This document shows positions 8,277-16,376 of a DNA stretch of 64,000 nucleotides, in pieces. This stretch comes from Gammaproteobacteria bacterium UBA5078 (GTDB lineage: Bacteria; Pseudomonadota; Gammaproteobacteria; Pseudomonadales; Pseudohongiellaceae). The stretch covers positions 121,183 to 185,182 of the forward strand of contig DIAM01000012.1 in the NCBI GenBank assembly GCA_002416505.1. Reading direction: 5' to 3'. The notes under the pieces are model-generated. The model was given only the letters and a program-made list of their open reading frames with translations, was not told the DNA's origin and did not search any database. A program made the position numbers and the translations under genes. The number at the start of each line of letters is the position of its first letter. Position 1 is the stretch's first letter.

Positions 8277-8912
8277 ATGAAACGCTTTGCAAACCCAAGC
8301 AGATTTGCGCACGTCGCACAGCGCGTGTCTTTAGGCCTCGCAGTGCTAGTGCTGGTGAGCTGTGGCTCCGCTAATCAGCAGCCGGTCGTCGATCAGGCCA
8401 ATACCATCGAGATGCAGCGCGCGGCAGAGCAGGCTGCGGCCACGAGGGCCGCTGAGGAGCGCGCCCGGATTGCCAGAGTCGAGGCCGAGCGTGAGCGTCA
8501 GGAACTCGCGGCGCGCGAGGAAGCCGCCCGTGTTGCGCAGCAACAGGCACAGGAAGAAGCGCAGCGAGAGACGCTGCGTCTAGAGGCAGCGCGAGTTGCC
8601 GCGGCCGAGCAAGCCCGTCGTGCCGCAGTGGCACGCGAACAGACGCAGTTGGCTCGTATCGCAGAGTTGGAGGCACAGATAGAGCAGGTTCGCACCAGCA
8701 ATGCCGCGATCGCCTCCGCAAACAGTAAATTCGAAGAAGCTATCGCTGCCGCCCAGGCACTTCTGGACGCCCTAAACGCGGAGCAGCAGAAATACGCCAA
8801 TACCGCTGCTGACGGCGAATTGCTCGTTCCACTGGATAAAGCCCGCATCGCAGAATTGGAGTCCCATAAGGATAGTCTTAAGCGAGAAGCGCAAGCACTT
8901 AACCAGCAGTGA
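8277..8912 (+). CDS. Ala/Glu-rich coiled-coil lipoprotein
   Basis: A 211-residue predicted lipoprotein. A basic start and hydrophobic segment lead to the lipobox LVSC with Cys29. The residue at +2 is Gly rather than Asp, so outer-membrane sorting is expected. Residues 45-150 are a low-complexity Ala/Glu/Arg/Gln heptad region predicted to form a long coiled coil, followed by a second helix around 160-211. The ATG at 8277 has AAGGA at 9 nt; an in-frame TTG at 8268 abuts that box and is unlikely. I cannot assign a family; coiled-coil lipoproteins of this style often span the periplasm or contact peptidoglycan. A small basic gene follows after 7 nt, so they form a pair. Confidence 0.75.
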   Translation: MKRFANPSRFAHVAQRVSLGLAVLVLVSCGSANQQPVVDQANTIEMQRAAEQAAATRAAEERARIARVEAERERQELAAREEAARVAQQQAQEEAQRETLRLEAARVAAAEQARRAAVAREQTQLARIAELEAQIEQVRTSNAAIASANSKFEEAIAAAQALLDALNAEQQKYANTAADGELLVPLDKARIAELESHKDSLKREAQALNQQ

Positions 8913-8919
8913 GGCCCTC

Positions 8920-9111
8920 ATGAGTGGCGAGATCATCGATATAAGTGCGGCACTTGAAGAACGACAATTCAAGGCCAAAGAGGATCGCATTGACAAAATG
9001 CGTGAGGCTTTTCGAGCTGCAAGGCTGGGCGCTAGTGGCGAGGCAAAGTCTAAAACCGCCACGTTAAAAGACGTGAAGCGAAAGAAGAAAAGCCGCAAGA
9101 CAAAGCGTTAG
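8920..9111 (+). CDS. Small basic protein downstream of the lipoprotein
   Basis: A 63-residue protein of unknown function, starting 7 nt after the lipoprotein gene with a GAGG box inside the preceding stop region. The N-terminal half is amphipathic and charged (EIIDISAALEERQFKAKEDRIDKMREAF). The C-terminal half is Lys/Arg-rich (KDVKRKKKSRKTKR), which could bind nucleic acid or acidic partners. There is no signal peptide or membrane segment. Tight spacing supports co-transcription with the lipoprotein, though the two products should be in different compartments. Confidence rests on spacing, ribosome binding site and clean codon structure, not on a known family. Confidence 0.65.
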   Translation: MSGEIIDISAALEERQFKAKEDRIDKMREAFRAARLGASGEAKSKTATLKDVKRKKKSRKTKR

Positions 9112-9254
9112 CGGCCTAAACCCTGCACCTAATACCTAAGCGTTCTGGCCGTGTATGAGATGGCCAAAGCCCGCGCTATTACGCTAATAATCCCTCTTAT
9201 TTCCCGTCGAATTACGGTCATATCGATAGGCCCGTAAGCGCCGTGTTGCCTGCT

Positions 9255-9282
9255 TTGTTTGTACAGATTGGTATGCTACAGT
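9255..9282 (+). promoter_or_regulatory. Possible sigma-70 promoter of hppA
   Basis: TTGTTT (9255-9260), 16-nt spacer, TACAGT (9277-9282). It lies 45 nt upstream of the chosen hppA start. Both boxes are imperfect, so this is only a candidate. Confidence 0.35.
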
Positions 9283-9326
9283 GCGCCGGGTCCGTTAACA
9301 AAAACAACATAAGGGGATACCGTAAG

Positions 9327-11477
9327 ATGCCAGGCATGACTATAAGTATTTCGATTTTGCTTTCACTTTTCGGTTTGGGTGTGGCGTACTTTTATATGCG
9401 CCAAGTTATGAGTGTGCCGTTGGACTTAGGTCTTGAGGGCGAGCAAAAAACCCGACTACGCTTTATTCACGGTGCGATCGCCAAGGGTGCCATGGCATTC
9501 CTGAAGCAGGAGTACAAATTTCTCGCCATCTTTATGTTGGTTTTTGCCGCGATCATCGCGGTTCTGATTGACGATAATCACACTCCCGACACTCGGGAAG
9601 GTCTCTACACCGCCGTCGCGTTTCTATTTGGCGGCATAATCTCTATCGCATCCGGCTACATCGGCATGATGATCGCGACTCAGGGCAATGCCCGCACAAC
9701 CGTATCCGCGCGCAACAGCATTAGCGATGCCTATAAGGTAGCCCTAAACTCGGGTGCCGTAATGGGTTTCGCGCTAGTGTCCCTTGCCGTGTTGGGGCTA
9801 GTAGTGGTGTACGTTGTGATGAAGGCATGGTTGCCAGCTGACCTGCCTAATTATGTATTGATGGAAATCATCGCCGGTTTCGGTCTTGGCGGTTCTACTA
9901 TTGCCCTGTTCGCCCGTGTAGGTGGTGGCATCTTCACTAAGGCTGCCGATGTTGGTGCAGACTTGGTCGGGAAAGTAGAGAAGGGCATTCCAGAGGATGA
10001 TCCCCGCAACCCAGCCGTGATCGCCGACAACGTAGGCGACAACGTAGGCGATGTGGCAGGAATGGGCGCCGACCTGTTTGGTTCCTGTGCGGAGAGTACC
10101 TGTGCGGCAATGGTGATCAGTGCGATTGTCTTTGCAGGCAATGTCGATGCACTACTGTACCCAATTCTCATAAGCGCGATGGGCATTCCAATCAGCCTAC
10201 TGACGCTTATGCTGGTATCGGTCAAGAAAGAAGAAGATGTGTCACCCGCTCTTATGAAGCTGTTGATCATCTCCAGCGCGTTGATGGCCGTCACCATGTA
10301 TTTTGTGACCGGTATGGTTATTCCCGCTGAGTTCGTGTTGCGCGATGTTACCTATACCAGCATGGGGATTTATTACTGCTTCTTGTCTGGCCTAATAGCC
10401 GGTCTTGCGGTGGGTCTATTAACTGGTTACTACACATCGGCCGCCTTCAAGCCGGTCCAAGAAGTGGCGAGGTCCTGCGAGACTGGTGCCGCGACTAACA
10501 TCATCTATGGCTTAGCTCTCGGCTATAAAAGTACCGTGTTGCCCTATATCGCAATTGCGATCGCGATCTTCGTCTCTTGGGATTTAGGAGGCATGTACGG
10601 CGTCGCGATCGGTTCACTGGGTATGCTCGGCACACTAGCCATCGCGTTGACGATCGATGCCTACGGCCCAGTCGCAGACAACGCCGGTGGTATTGCCGAG
10701 ATGGCGGGTCTAGATAAGGAAGTGCGTCGTCGCACAGATATTCTGGACTCTGCGGGTAACACGACTGCGGCGATCGGCAAAGGCTTCGCGATCGGTGCCG
10801 CCATTCTCACATCGCTGGCCCTGTTTGCGGCTTTCCTCACCAGTGCCGATGGCCTGATGAAGGAGCAGCGTGGTGATGACTACGACCTGCTAGGCTCGAT
10901 CAATCTGCTCGATCCTATCGTGTTCGTGAGCCTGTTCCTCGGCGCGGTGCTGCCATTCCTGTTCACTGCCATGACTATGAAGTCGGTGGGCAAGGCTGCG
11001 TTCGATATGATCGAAGAGGTGCGTCGTCAATTCAAGACCATTCCAGGTTTGATGGAAGGCACCGGTGAGCCCGACTACGCGCAGTGCGTCGCGATCTCAA
11101 CTCAGGCCGCCCTACGCGAGATGATTGCGCCGGGTATTCTGATCATGGGCTCGCCACTTGTCGTGGGCTTCCTGTTCGGTGTTCCGGCTGTGGCTGGCAT
11201 GCTCGCAGGTTCATTGGTCGCTGGCGGTGTGCTCGCGATCGCCTCGTCCAATAGTGGCGGTGCTTGGGACAATGCGAAGAAGTATATTGAGGCTGGTAAT
11301 CTTGGAGGCAAAGGCTCTGACGTGCACAAGGCCGCAGTCGTGGGCGATACCGTTGGTGACCCCTTGAAGGATACTTCCGGTCCATCGCTGAATATCTTGA
11401 TCAAGTTGTCGGCAATTCTTTCACTCGTGTTTGCACCATTCTTCGTGCAATACGGCGGAGTGTTGATAGGCGGGTAA
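9327..11477 (+). CDS. hppA: K+-dependent type H+-translocating membrane pyrophosphatase
   Basis: A 716-residue membrane pyrophosphatase that couples PPi hydrolysis to cation pumping across the inner membrane. The substrate site is visible in DVGADLVGKVEKGIPEDDPRN-type motifs near residue 210 and in DNVGDNVGDVAGMGADLFG near 235-252. Ala481 and Gly484 in NTTAAIGKG mark the K+-dependent class, since K+-independent enzymes have Lys and Thr there. The gate glutamate is Glu256 in GSCAEST, placed as in plant H+-PPases rather than four residues earlier as in Na+ pumps, so H+ transport is predicted. I chose ATG at 9327 with AAGGGGA at about 9 nt; an in-frame GTG at 9243 would add an implausible extension. 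A strong terminator follows directly. Confidence 0.95.
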   Translation: MPGMTISISILLSLFGLGVAYFYMRQVMSVPLDLGLEGEQKTRLRFIHGAIAKGAMAFLKQEYKFLAIFMLVFAAIIAVLIDDNHTPDTREGLYTAVAFLFGGIISIASGYIGMMIATQGNARTTVSARNSISDAYKVALNSGAVMGFALVSLAVLGLVVVYVVMKAWLPADLPNYVLMEIIAGFGLGGSTIALFARVGGGIFTKAADVGADLVGKVEKGIPEDDPRNPAVIADNVGDNVGDVAGMGADLFGSCAESTCAAMVISAIVFAGNVDALLYPILISAMGIPISLLTLMLVSVKKEEDVSPALMKLLIISSALMAVTMYFVTGMVIPAEFVLRDVTYTSMGIYYCFLSGLIAGLAVGLLTGYYTSAAFKPVQEVARSCETGAATNIIYGLALGYKSTVLPYIAIAIAIFVSWDLGGMYGVAIGSLGMLGTLAIALTIDAYGPVADNAGGIAEMAGLDKEVRRRTDILDSAGNTTAAIGKGFAIGAAILTSLALFAAFLTSADGLMKEQRGDDYDLLGSINLLDPIVFVSLFLGAVLPFLFTAMTMKSVGKAAFDMIEEVRRQFKTIPGLMEGTGEPDYAQCVAISTQAALREMIAPGILIMGSPLVVGFLFGVPAVAGMLAGSLVAGGVLAIASSNSGGAWDNAKKYIEAGNLGGKGSDVHKAAVVGDTVGDPLKDTSGPSLNILIKLSAILSLVFAPFFVQYGGVLIGG

Positions 11478-11490
11478 TTTCGTCTGACAT

Positions 11491-11520
11491 AAAAAAAGGG
11501 CTGCTTGCAGCCCTTTTTTT
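11491..11520. terminator. Bidirectional Rho-independent terminator after hppA
   Basis: AAAAAAAGGGCTGC, loop TT, GCAGCCCTTTTTTT: a near-perfect hairpin flanked by A and T tracts. It serves hppA on the plus strand and can also serve the convergent gene ending at 11573. Confidence 0.93.
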
Positions 11521-11572
11521 ATGCCTATGGCGCCATAGCGCCTCTAGATGGCAGAGTTGTTCAGGGCGCTCC

Positions 11573-12127
11573 CTAGTATGGGCGCGGTCTTTCGAAGTGA
11601 TACATGACCCATTCGGTGTAGTCACTCTTCTCGCCGGTCTCGGTGTCCATCCAGCTGACCCGAACATTGCGGACACACTGATAGATGCGGAATGAATCGG
11701 TATCTTCGATAATCAGTCCACGCACGGACGGATTGAGTGTGTAATTGGATATCTCGACGAGTTTCCAGTCTTGGTTCATTGTCAGCCCGATACACTCGTT
11801 GCCGAAGAGCAAGTCCACATAACTCAATTCTTTCTCTGCCCAGGCATTAGGGGCAATGGTCATGTCCAGTGCTAGCTGGGTCTCGATCTGTGGGTCTTCT
11901 TCGTCTTGAAAGAGGACGGATTCGAGGATGATTTCGTGGTCACTCAAATTCTGCGCGACCAAGCGTAAACCCGCATCGCTTCTAGTTCCCCAGGCGCTGG
12001 AATAGATCGCATACTTGAGAGGATAGTCGGCTTCCGGTGTCACACTAAAGGGCGCGCTCAAATCCTGCGCAAAGGCCTGTGTAGCTGCGCTTAGTGCTAA
12101 TAAAATGGCTATCGACGCCTTGGGCAT
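11573..12127 (-). CDS. Secreted protein of unknown function
   Basis: A 184-residue protein with a clear Sec signal peptide (KASIAILLALSAATQAFAQ, cleavage after AFA) and a periplasmic body. It contains two cysteines (NECIGL and YQCVRN) that could form a disulfide, and is rich in acidic and aromatic residues with a beta character. I recognise no family. The ATG at 12127 has GAGGA at 8 nt; a TTG at 12136 is the longer option. It follows a 62-codon ORF with which the TTG form would overlap, and ends near the shared terminator of hppA. Function cannot be inferred from its neighbours. Confidence 0.7.
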   Translation of the reverse strand: MPKASIAILLALSAATQAFAQDLSAPFSVTPEADYPLKYAIYSSAWGTRSDAGLRLVAQNLSDHEIILESVLFQDEEDPQIETQLALDMTIAPNAWAEKELSYVDLLFGNECIGLTMNQDWKLVEISNYTLNPSVRGLIIEDTDSFRIYQCVRNVRVSWMDTETGEKSDYTEWVMYHFERPRPY

Positions 12128-12132
12128 GCAAT

Positions 12133-12321
12133 TCAATCCTCAGCCGTAGGAAGTTCGGCGAAACTTGCGGAAAAACCCGTGCAGGTTAGCTCAAGCGGGG
12201 TTTTTTTTCCATATTCATCTACTCTATGGACCGGATGCGCGGTGATTCTCGCTCGTGCCCGGTAGCGCTTGTCCCTCGTCATTGCTTCGATGGATAATGG
12301 GCGGGACTGTTCATAAGCCAT
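12133..12321 (-). CDS. Possible small protein upstream of the secreted protein
   Basis: A 62-codon ORF with ATG at 12321, divergent from mrp. The product is hydrophilic and basic (RDKRYRARARITAHP) with no signal peptide and resembles no family I know. In its favour, it ends 6 nt before the ATG of the secreted protein gene and contains that gene's ribosome binding site, which fits coupled translation. Against it, its own ribosome binding site is weak and the ORF could be chance in a short leader. Treat as tentative. Confidence 0.35.
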   Translation of the reverse strand: MAYEQSRPLSIEAMTRDKRYRARARITAHPVHRVDEYGKKTPLELTCTGFSASFAELPTAED

Positions 12322-12351
12322 TGCGACCTAGGCTACCAAGAGAGTGATATC

Positions 12352-13173
12352 GTGGAAAAACTGCAAGCCGTTAAACATATAATTTGTGTCGCTTCCGGAA
12401 AAGGGGGGGTAGGCAAGTCCACTACAGCCGTGAATCTTGCACTCGCACTGCGACGTCGAGGCATGCAGGTGGGTCTACTCGATGCCGATATTTACGGCCC
12501 AAGTCAGCCAATGATGCTGGGTGTGAAGTCCGGGACGCGCCCCAAGATCGTCGACAACAAGTATATGGAGCCGATTAGGGCGCACGGCATAGAGTCAAAC
12601 TCTATGGGTTATCTGGTAGACCCGAATACGCCAATGGTCTGGCGTGCTCCCATGATTGTGGGGGCATTCAACCAAATACTGAAAGATACACTGTGGTCGG
12701 ATCTGGACTATTTGATTGTGGACATGCCGCCTGGCACGGGGGATATCCAGCTAAGCCTATCGCAGGCAGTGACCATCACCGGAGCCGTCATTGTCACGAC
12801 GCCTCAGGATGTGGCGCTTCTGGACGCGCGCAAGGGCATCGAGATGTTCCGCAAGGTCAAGGTTCCGCTTCTAGGGGTCGTCGAGAATATGGGGGTCCAT
12901 ATCTGTTCGAATTGCGGCCATGCGGAAGCGATCTTCGGCACCGGTGGAGGGCAGCAACTCTCCGATGACTACGGCATCGATGTGATCGGCTCACTACCGC
13001 TAGACTTGGCGATTCGTGAGCACACCGATGCGGGTAATCCTATCGTTGTCGCCGAACCCGATAGCGCCGTCACAAAGGCGTATCTCGAGTTGGCAGACAA
13101 GGTCATGGAGCGGGTCGCGGCATTGGCGGCGCAATCCACGGCGGGGCCGACGATTACGATGAGCGACGATTAA
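12352..13173 (+). CDS. Mrp/ApbC-type P-loop ATPase, iron-sulfur carrier, lacking the N-terminal MIP18 domain
   Basis: A 273-residue Mrp/NBP35 family ATPase that loads or carries [4Fe-4S] clusters in the cytosol. The deviant Walker A GKGGVGKS is at residues 16-23, the switch region is LDADIYGPSQP, the SNSMGYL and MVWRAPM segments follow, and the Walker B-like DMPPGTGD is intact. The bridging CxxC (ICSNCG, near residue 187) that holds the cluster at the dimer interface is present. The usual gammaproteobacterial ApbC has about 90 more N-terminal residues (MIP18/DUF59). That domain is missing here and no in-frame remnant is seen upstream, so this is the short form. The start is GTG at 12352 with a weak AGAG box. 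Confidence 0.88.
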   Translation: MEKLQAVKHIICVASGKGGVGKSTTAVNLALALRRRGMQVGLLDADIYGPSQPMMLGVKSGTRPKIVDNKYMEPIRAHGIESNSMGYLVDPNTPMVWRAPMIVGAFNQILKDTLWSDLDYLIVDMPPGTGDIQLSLSQAVTITGAVIVTTPQDVALLDARKGIEMFRKVKVPLLGVVENMGVHICSNCGHAEAIFGTGGGQQLSDDYGIDVIGSLPLDLAIREHTDAGNPIVVAEPDSAVTKAYLELADKVMERVAALAAQSTAGPTITMSDD

Positions 13174-13205
13174 GCCTGTTGCAATAATAAGCCTTGGCCG
13201 CGCGC

Positions 13206-14909
13206 TTAGAGCGTGGGCTTAGCGGCCTCTATATGCTCCCCTGGAAGACGGATATTACGCACAATCGTCTGGACCTCTTCCGGCGGGGCCGTTGTGAATC
13301 TACACACGCTCAGGGCCACTATTAGATTCAGAATGGTACCGAGTGTCCCGATTCCTTCCGGTGAGATGCCAAACCACCAATGACTCGCGTTGCTAAGCTG
13401 TGGGCTAATGAATTTGAAGAAAATAATATACGCGGCGGTAAAGGCAAAACCGGTCACCATCCCCGCTACCGCACCCTGCCGATTCATGCGGCTATAGAAG
13501 ATGCCAAGCACTATCGCGGGGAAGAAGGACGCTGCAGCTAAGCCAAAGGCAAAGGCCACCACCTCGGCCACGAAGCCAGGCGGATTGATGCCAAAGTAGC
13601 CTGCAATCAATACCGCTACGAATATCGCGATGCGCGCATAGCGCAACTCCTGTTTCTCGGTGATATGAGGTGCCAAACAGCGCTTCATTAGATCATGGGA
13701 TATCGAGGTCGATATCACCAATAACAGTCCGGCTGCTGTCGAGAGGGCCGCCGCGAGCGCGCCCGCGGCCACCAATGCCACGACCCAATTAGGCAGGCGG
13801 GCAATCTCGGGGTTCGCCAATACCATAATGTCGCGATTGACGGTGAGCTCGTTCACTTGCGGGTCGCCCACGTATTGAATCCTACCATCGCCATTCTTAT
13901 CGTCGAAAACGATCAGGCTCGTGCGCTCCCATGTGCTGAACCACGAGGGCATGGACACGTATTCCGCATTGTTGACCGTGTTCATGAGGTTGACCTTGGA
14001 AAAGGCCGCAATCGCAGGAGCCGTGGTGTAGAGGATCGCGATGAAGATCAATGCATAGCCCGCAGAGCGGCGTGCATCGCGCACACTAGGCACCGTGAAG
14101 AAACGAATGATGACGTGGGGTAGTCCTGCCGTTCCAAACATCAGGGCGGCGGTGATAAAGAACACGTCTTGGGTGCTCTTCTGACCTTCGGTATAGGTAC
14201 CAAACCCCAATTGTTCGCTCACGCCATCGAGGCGGTCCAGGAGATAGCCACCCCCATATTCGGGAGTGAGTTCGGAGCCGAAACCAAGTTGCGGAATCGG
14301 GTTGCCCGTCATCATTAGCGAAATAAAGACGGCAGGCACCATATAGGCAAAGATGAGGACGCAATATTGCGCTACCTGAGTATAGGTAATGCCTTTCATG
14401 CCGCCGAGCACCGCGTAGAAAAACACGATGGCCATGCCGATGATCACCCCAGTGGTGATGTCTACCTCGAGGAAGCGCGAGAAGACTATTCCTGCGCCCT
14501 GCATCTGCCCACATACATAGACGAAGGACACGACGATGGCGCAGAACACGGCGGTGAGGCGTGCGCTCTGAGAGTAGTAGCGTTCACCGATGAAGGCGGG
14601 CACCGTGAACTTGCCGAACTTGCGCAGATAGGGCGCTAGTAGGAGGGCTAGTAAGACGTAGCCGCCGGTCCACCCCATCAGATAGTAGGTGCCGTCCCTT
14701 CCTAGAAAGGAGATTAATCCCGCCATGGAGATAAACGAGGCCGCAGACATCCAATCGGCTGCCGTGGCCATGCCATTGACCAAGGGCTTGACGCCGCCAC
14801 CGGCGACATAGAAGTCGTGAGTGGAGCCCGCACGTGACCACACGGCGATGCCGATGTAGAGGCTGAAGGAGAGGAAAACGAAGAGGTAGGTCCATATTTG
14901 CACGCTCAT
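13206..14909 (-). CDS. Sodium:solute symporter, large subunit (VC_2705 type)
   Basis: A 567-residue SLC5-family symporter with about 13 transmembrane helices, related to the acetate permease ActP. Visible family segments include FYVAGGGVKPLVNGMATAADWMSAASFISMAGL near the N-terminus, a GGMKGITYTQ motif and AALSTAAGLLLVISTSISHDL, the conserved sodium-site helix. A soluble loop around residues 310-355 has DDKNGDGRIQYVGD, an EF-hand-like acidic stretch, typical of the VC_2705 subfamily. It overlaps the DUF4212 small subunit by 4 nt, and the two-subunit arrangement is characteristic. Substrate is probably a small carboxylate such as acetate, but that is inference. Confidence 0.9.
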   Translation of the reverse strand: MSVQIWTYLFVFLSFSLYIGIAVWSRAGSTHDFYVAGGGVKPLVNGMATAADWMSAASFISMAGLISFLGRDGTYYLMGWTGGYVLLALLLAPYLRKFGKFTVPAFIGERYYSQSARLTAVFCAIVVSFVYVCGQMQGAGIVFSRFLEVDITTGVIIGMAIVFFYAVLGGMKGITYTQVAQYCVLIFAYMVPAVFISLMMTGNPIPQLGFGSELTPEYGGGYLLDRLDGVSEQLGFGTYTEGQKSTQDVFFITAALMFGTAGLPHVIIRFFTVPSVRDARRSAGYALIFIAILYTTAPAIAAFSKVNLMNTVNNAEYVSMPSWFSTWERTSLIVFDDKNGDGRIQYVGDPQVNELTVNRDIMVLANPEIARLPNWVVALVAAGALAAALSTAAGLLLVISTSISHDLMKRCLAPHITEKQELRYARIAIFVAVLIAGYFGINPPGFVAEVVAFAFGLAAASFFPAIVLGIFYSRMNRQGAVAGMVTGFAFTAAYIIFFKFISPQLSNASHWWFGISPEGIGTLGTILNLIVALSVCRFTTAPPEEVQTIVRNIRLPGEHIEAAKPTL

Positions 14910-15205
14910 GACTTCTCCTCGCTGTCGGTATCGGAGGAGTCTGCAGACTGAGTCTGATCGAGCTTGTACTGATGGTCCAGCTTGTCCATCTGTCTAATAT
15001 AGACGTAGATCAGGATGACAAAGCCGTAAATAGAGCCCTGTTGTGCCATCCAGAAACCGAGTTTGAAACCACCGATGCGAAATTGATCGAGGAAATCGGC
15101 AAAAAGGATTCCGCAGCCGAAGGAGATGAAAAACCAGACGCATAATAGGCGAAGGACGATCCTGACATTGGCCTGCCAGTAAGAGCGCGCGTTTTTATCG
15201 GACAT
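14906..15205 (-). CDS. Sodium:solute symporter small subunit (DUF4212)
   Basis: A 99-residue inner-membrane protein with two hydrophobic helices (about residues 17-38 and 50-67) around the conserved FRIGGFKLGFWMAQQGSI segment. It matches the DUF4212 family, whose members accompany VC_2705-type symporters. The basic N-terminus (NARSYWQAN) and acidic C-terminal tail (SDTDSEEKS) are typical. Its stop overlaps the ATG of the large subunit (ATGA), so equimolar translation is likely. It is divergent from a LysR gene. Confidence 0.9.
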   Translation of the reverse strand: MSDKNARSYWQANVRIVLRLLCVWFFISFGCGILFADFLDQFRIGGFKLGFWMAQQGSIYGFVILIYVYIRQMDKLDHQYKLDQTQSADSSDTDSEEKS

Positions 15206-15396
15206 CGAAGGCCTCTTTGTTTTTAGTATGTAATTTATTGATTATTCTATTTATTATTTAAATCATAAGGCGCAAACCCCATCGATATTAGCACTAAAAA
15301 AATTGCGCGTACACCGCCTCGAGCAGCGTCATGGGGCGTATCGATGGGCGTGTTTTACGGTCATCCCGCTGTGTAGGCGTTTTGGCTTGTTGAGAG

Positions 15397-15424
15397 TTGA
15401 TTATTCGGTTTGATAACGTACTAT
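15397..15424 (+). promoter_or_regulatory. Candidate promoter of the LysR gene
   Basis: TTGATT (15397-15402), 16-nt spacer, TACTAT (15419-15424), about 45 nt upstream of the LysR start. The 265-bp divergent region also holds a very A+T-rich block at 15225-15302, next to the symporter genes, a typical place for LysR control. Confidence 0.4.
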
Positions 15425-15470
15425 TCACAAGGAAAATGAAGGCGTGGCTTATCATCAAGGAATCAGCACT

Positions 15471-16367
15471 ATGGCGTTAAAGCGTTGCGACCTCAATCTC
15501 TTCCTCGTGTTCGATACGATCTATACCGAGCGTAATCTTACCCAGGCGGCGAAATCTTTGGCGATTACCCAACCAGCGGTGAGTAATGCCTTGGCGAGGT
15601 TGCGTAAGCTATTCAACGATGAATTATTCGTGCGTTCTGCGCGAGGAATGCAGCCCACGCCCGTTGCGGATAGTATCGCCCAGAATATTTCTGAGGCGCT
15701 GGGTCTGCTCAAGAGCAGTGTGCTGGAGCGCGAAGCATTCGACCCGGCCTGCACCGAGCGTACCTTTCAATTCAGCATGACGGACCTGACCGAGGCGGTG
15801 GTCCTGCCTAAGTTGATTCCCTTCTTTGAGCAGGCTGCTCCCAATGTAGCCTTGCAGAGCTACTATGTGAAGCGTCAGGAGTTAGTGCGCAACCTCTCGC
15901 GGGGAGAGCTGGATTTTGCGGTAGATGTGCCCGTCATAGAGGACCCGCAGCTATGCCACGCGTCTCTATTCGGTGATGACTATGTGTGTGTATTGCGCCA
16001 TGGACATCCGGCGCTGGCGAAGGAGTTCACGCTAGAGACGTTTTTAGACTTGCAACATATCCACGTTTCGAGCCGTCGCAAGGGCTTGGGGCAGGTGGAC
16101 CTAGCGTTGTTGAAGTGTGAGCAGGAGCGGCGCATCAAACTGCGTGTGCAGCACTATCGGGTGGCCGCAGCCATCGTGAGCACGACAGATCTTGCGCTTA
16201 GCTTGCCGCGCTACTTAGCCAAAGAATATGATCTTGCCGTGTTGCCTTTGCCCTTCCATGTGGCACAGCTGGAATTCCATCTCTATTGGCATCGGCAGTC
16301 CGAGAGCGACAGTTCTCATCGTTGGTTGCGCGAGGCCTTACTTGCGCTATTCAAGACCCCGAGCTAG
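15471..16367 (+). CDS. LysR-type transcriptional regulator
   Basis: A 298-residue LysR regulator. The N-terminal winged helix-turn-helix is clear (DLNLFLVFDTIYTERNLTQ, AAKSLAITQPAVSNALARLR, LFNDELFVRS), followed by a periplasmic-binding-type effector domain. The organisation resembles the NodD/SyrM/LeuO branch, with MALKRCDLNLFLVFDTIYTE at the start. I chose ATG at 15471 with AAGGAA at 8 nt; the frame is open for 9 more codons upstream without a ribosome binding site. It is divergent from the two-subunit symporter, which is therefore a plausible target. The effector is unknown. Confidence 0.9.
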   Translation: MALKRCDLNLFLVFDTIYTERNLTQAAKSLAITQPAVSNALARLRKLFNDELFVRSARGMQPTPVADSIAQNISEALGLLKSSVLEREAFDPACTERTFQFSMTDLTEAVVLPKLIPFFEQAAPNVALQSYYVKRQELVRNLSRGELDFAVDVPVIEDPQLCHASLFGDDYVCVLRHGHPALAKEFTLETFLDLQHIHVSSRRKGLGQVDLALLKCEQERRIKLRVQHYRVAAAIVSTTDLALSLPRYLAKEYDLAVLPLPFHVAQLEFHLYWHRQSESDSSHRWLREALLALFKTPS

Positions 16368-16376
16368 TGAGAGAGT

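Noticed and set aside
8371..8848. Long open frames antisense to the lipoprotein
   Set aside because: They arise from the Ala/Glu/Arg repeat composition of the coiled-coil gene, which has few stops on any frame.
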